Positions 6,241-6,363 of a stretch of DNA of 6,363 bases are shown here, in pieces (the stretch's first letter is position 1; the number at the start of each line of letters is the position of its first letter). The translations under genes were made by a program, and so were the position numbers. The DNA is from Actinomycetales bacterium (GTDB lineage: Bacteria > Actinomycetota > Actinomycetes > Actinomycetales > Microbacteriaceae). The notes under the pieces are model-generated. The model ran no database searches. It was not told where the DNA came from and saw nothing but the letters and a program-made list of their open reading frames with translations. Location of the stretch: positions 1 through 6,363 of the forward strand of contig JAGWUG010000053.1 in the NCBI GenBank assembly GCA_028868555.1, read 5' to 3'.

Positions 6241-6363
6241 TAGCGGTTGGCTTTGCGGACCCGCTTGAAGCCTTCCGCAATCATTTCCATGAGCTCGTCG
6301 CGCTCTTCGCGGTCGAGGAAGCTGGCCGAAGCGGCATTCATCTGGAACTGCTCCAGGTCACCG
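6240..6363 (-). CDS. Unidentified protein, last 40 residues (first gene visible in the PTS operon)
   Basis: An open frame enters from the right edge and stops with TAA at 6242-6240, overlapping the IIA start codon by one base. The 40 visible residues are hydrophilic and look alpha-helical, with an acidic middle (FLDREERDELMEMIAEG) and a basic end (FKRVRKANR). There is no membrane segment. I do not recognise the family. Tight coupling to IIA implies a role in the same sugar pathway, such as a catabolic enzyme or regulator, or a cytoplasmic tail of a permease, but the visible part cannot decide this. Codon use and the TAATG junction support it being a real coding region. Confidence 0.7.
   Translation of the reverse strand, partial: GDLEQFQMNAASASFLDREERDELMEMIAEGFKRVRKANR

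Noticed and set aside
1..6363. CRISPR array, insertion sequence, tRNA/rRNA or horizontally acquired island
   Set aside because: I saw no tandem spaced repeats, transposase frames, terminal inverted repeats or RNA-gene signatures. Base composition and codon use look even across the window by eye, though I did not compute them.

Overview
The window looks like chromosomal DNA from a compact, moderately high-GC actinobacterium. The family Microbacteriaceae is my best guess, possibly one of the small-genome freshwater lineages. This rests on three things: a fused biotin carboxylase–BCCP acyl-CoA carboxylase alpha chain, an LpdA-type quinone reductase, and a purine nucleoside phosphorylase directly followed by a PmmB-type phosphohexomutase. 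From memory, that last gene pair is also adjacent in Mycobacterium (deoD–pmmB). The lineage is an inference from gene content and protein character; no marker gene such as rRNA is present. The window is almost entirely coding, and its longest non-coding stretch is about 55 bases.

Layout from left to right. (1) 1-843, plus strand: the C-terminal half of an acetyl/propionyl-CoA carboxylase alpha subunit, ending in a biotin-carrier domain. (2) 859-888: a perfect 13-bp hairpin between two convergent genes. (3) 899-2311, minus strand: a flavoprotein NAD(P)H-quinone dehydrogenase of the LpdA type. It has a lipoamide-dehydrogenase fold but lacks the redox cysteines and the catalytic His/Glu pair. 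(4) 2312-2344: a 33-bp divergent intergenic region with a -10-like box placed so that the next gene would be read from a leaderless mRNA. (5) 2345-3169 and 3178-4833, plus strand: purine nucleoside phosphorylase and a PGM2/PmmB-type phosphosugar mutase, 8 bp apart. (6) 4830-6363, minus strand: a tightly packed operon, transcribed right to left. It holds an unidentified gene (only its last 40 codons are in the window), PTS enzyme IIA, PTS enzyme IIB of the ascorbate/SgaB-like type, and a pyridoxamine-phosphate-oxidase-like flavin-binding protein.

How the genes may work together. The phosphorylase releases ribose-1-phosphate (or deoxyribose-1-phosphate) from purine nucleosides. The adjacent mutase is well placed to isomerise it to the 5-phosphate, which would make a two-gene purine nucleoside salvage unit. 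The IIA and IIB proteins are the cytoplasmic phosphoryl-relay parts of a sugar PTS. Their membrane partner IIC is not visible and may lie beyond the right edge. The carboxylase and the quinone reductase are ordinary core-metabolism genes that happen to be neighbours.

I did not find a mobile element, CRISPR array, RNA gene or convincing novel multi-gene system here. The points worth a second look are modest: the unusual start region of the quinone reductase, its stripped active site, the leaderless promoter, the CTAG-overlapped convergent stops, the likely phosphopentomutase role, and the flavoprotein at the end of a PTS operon.
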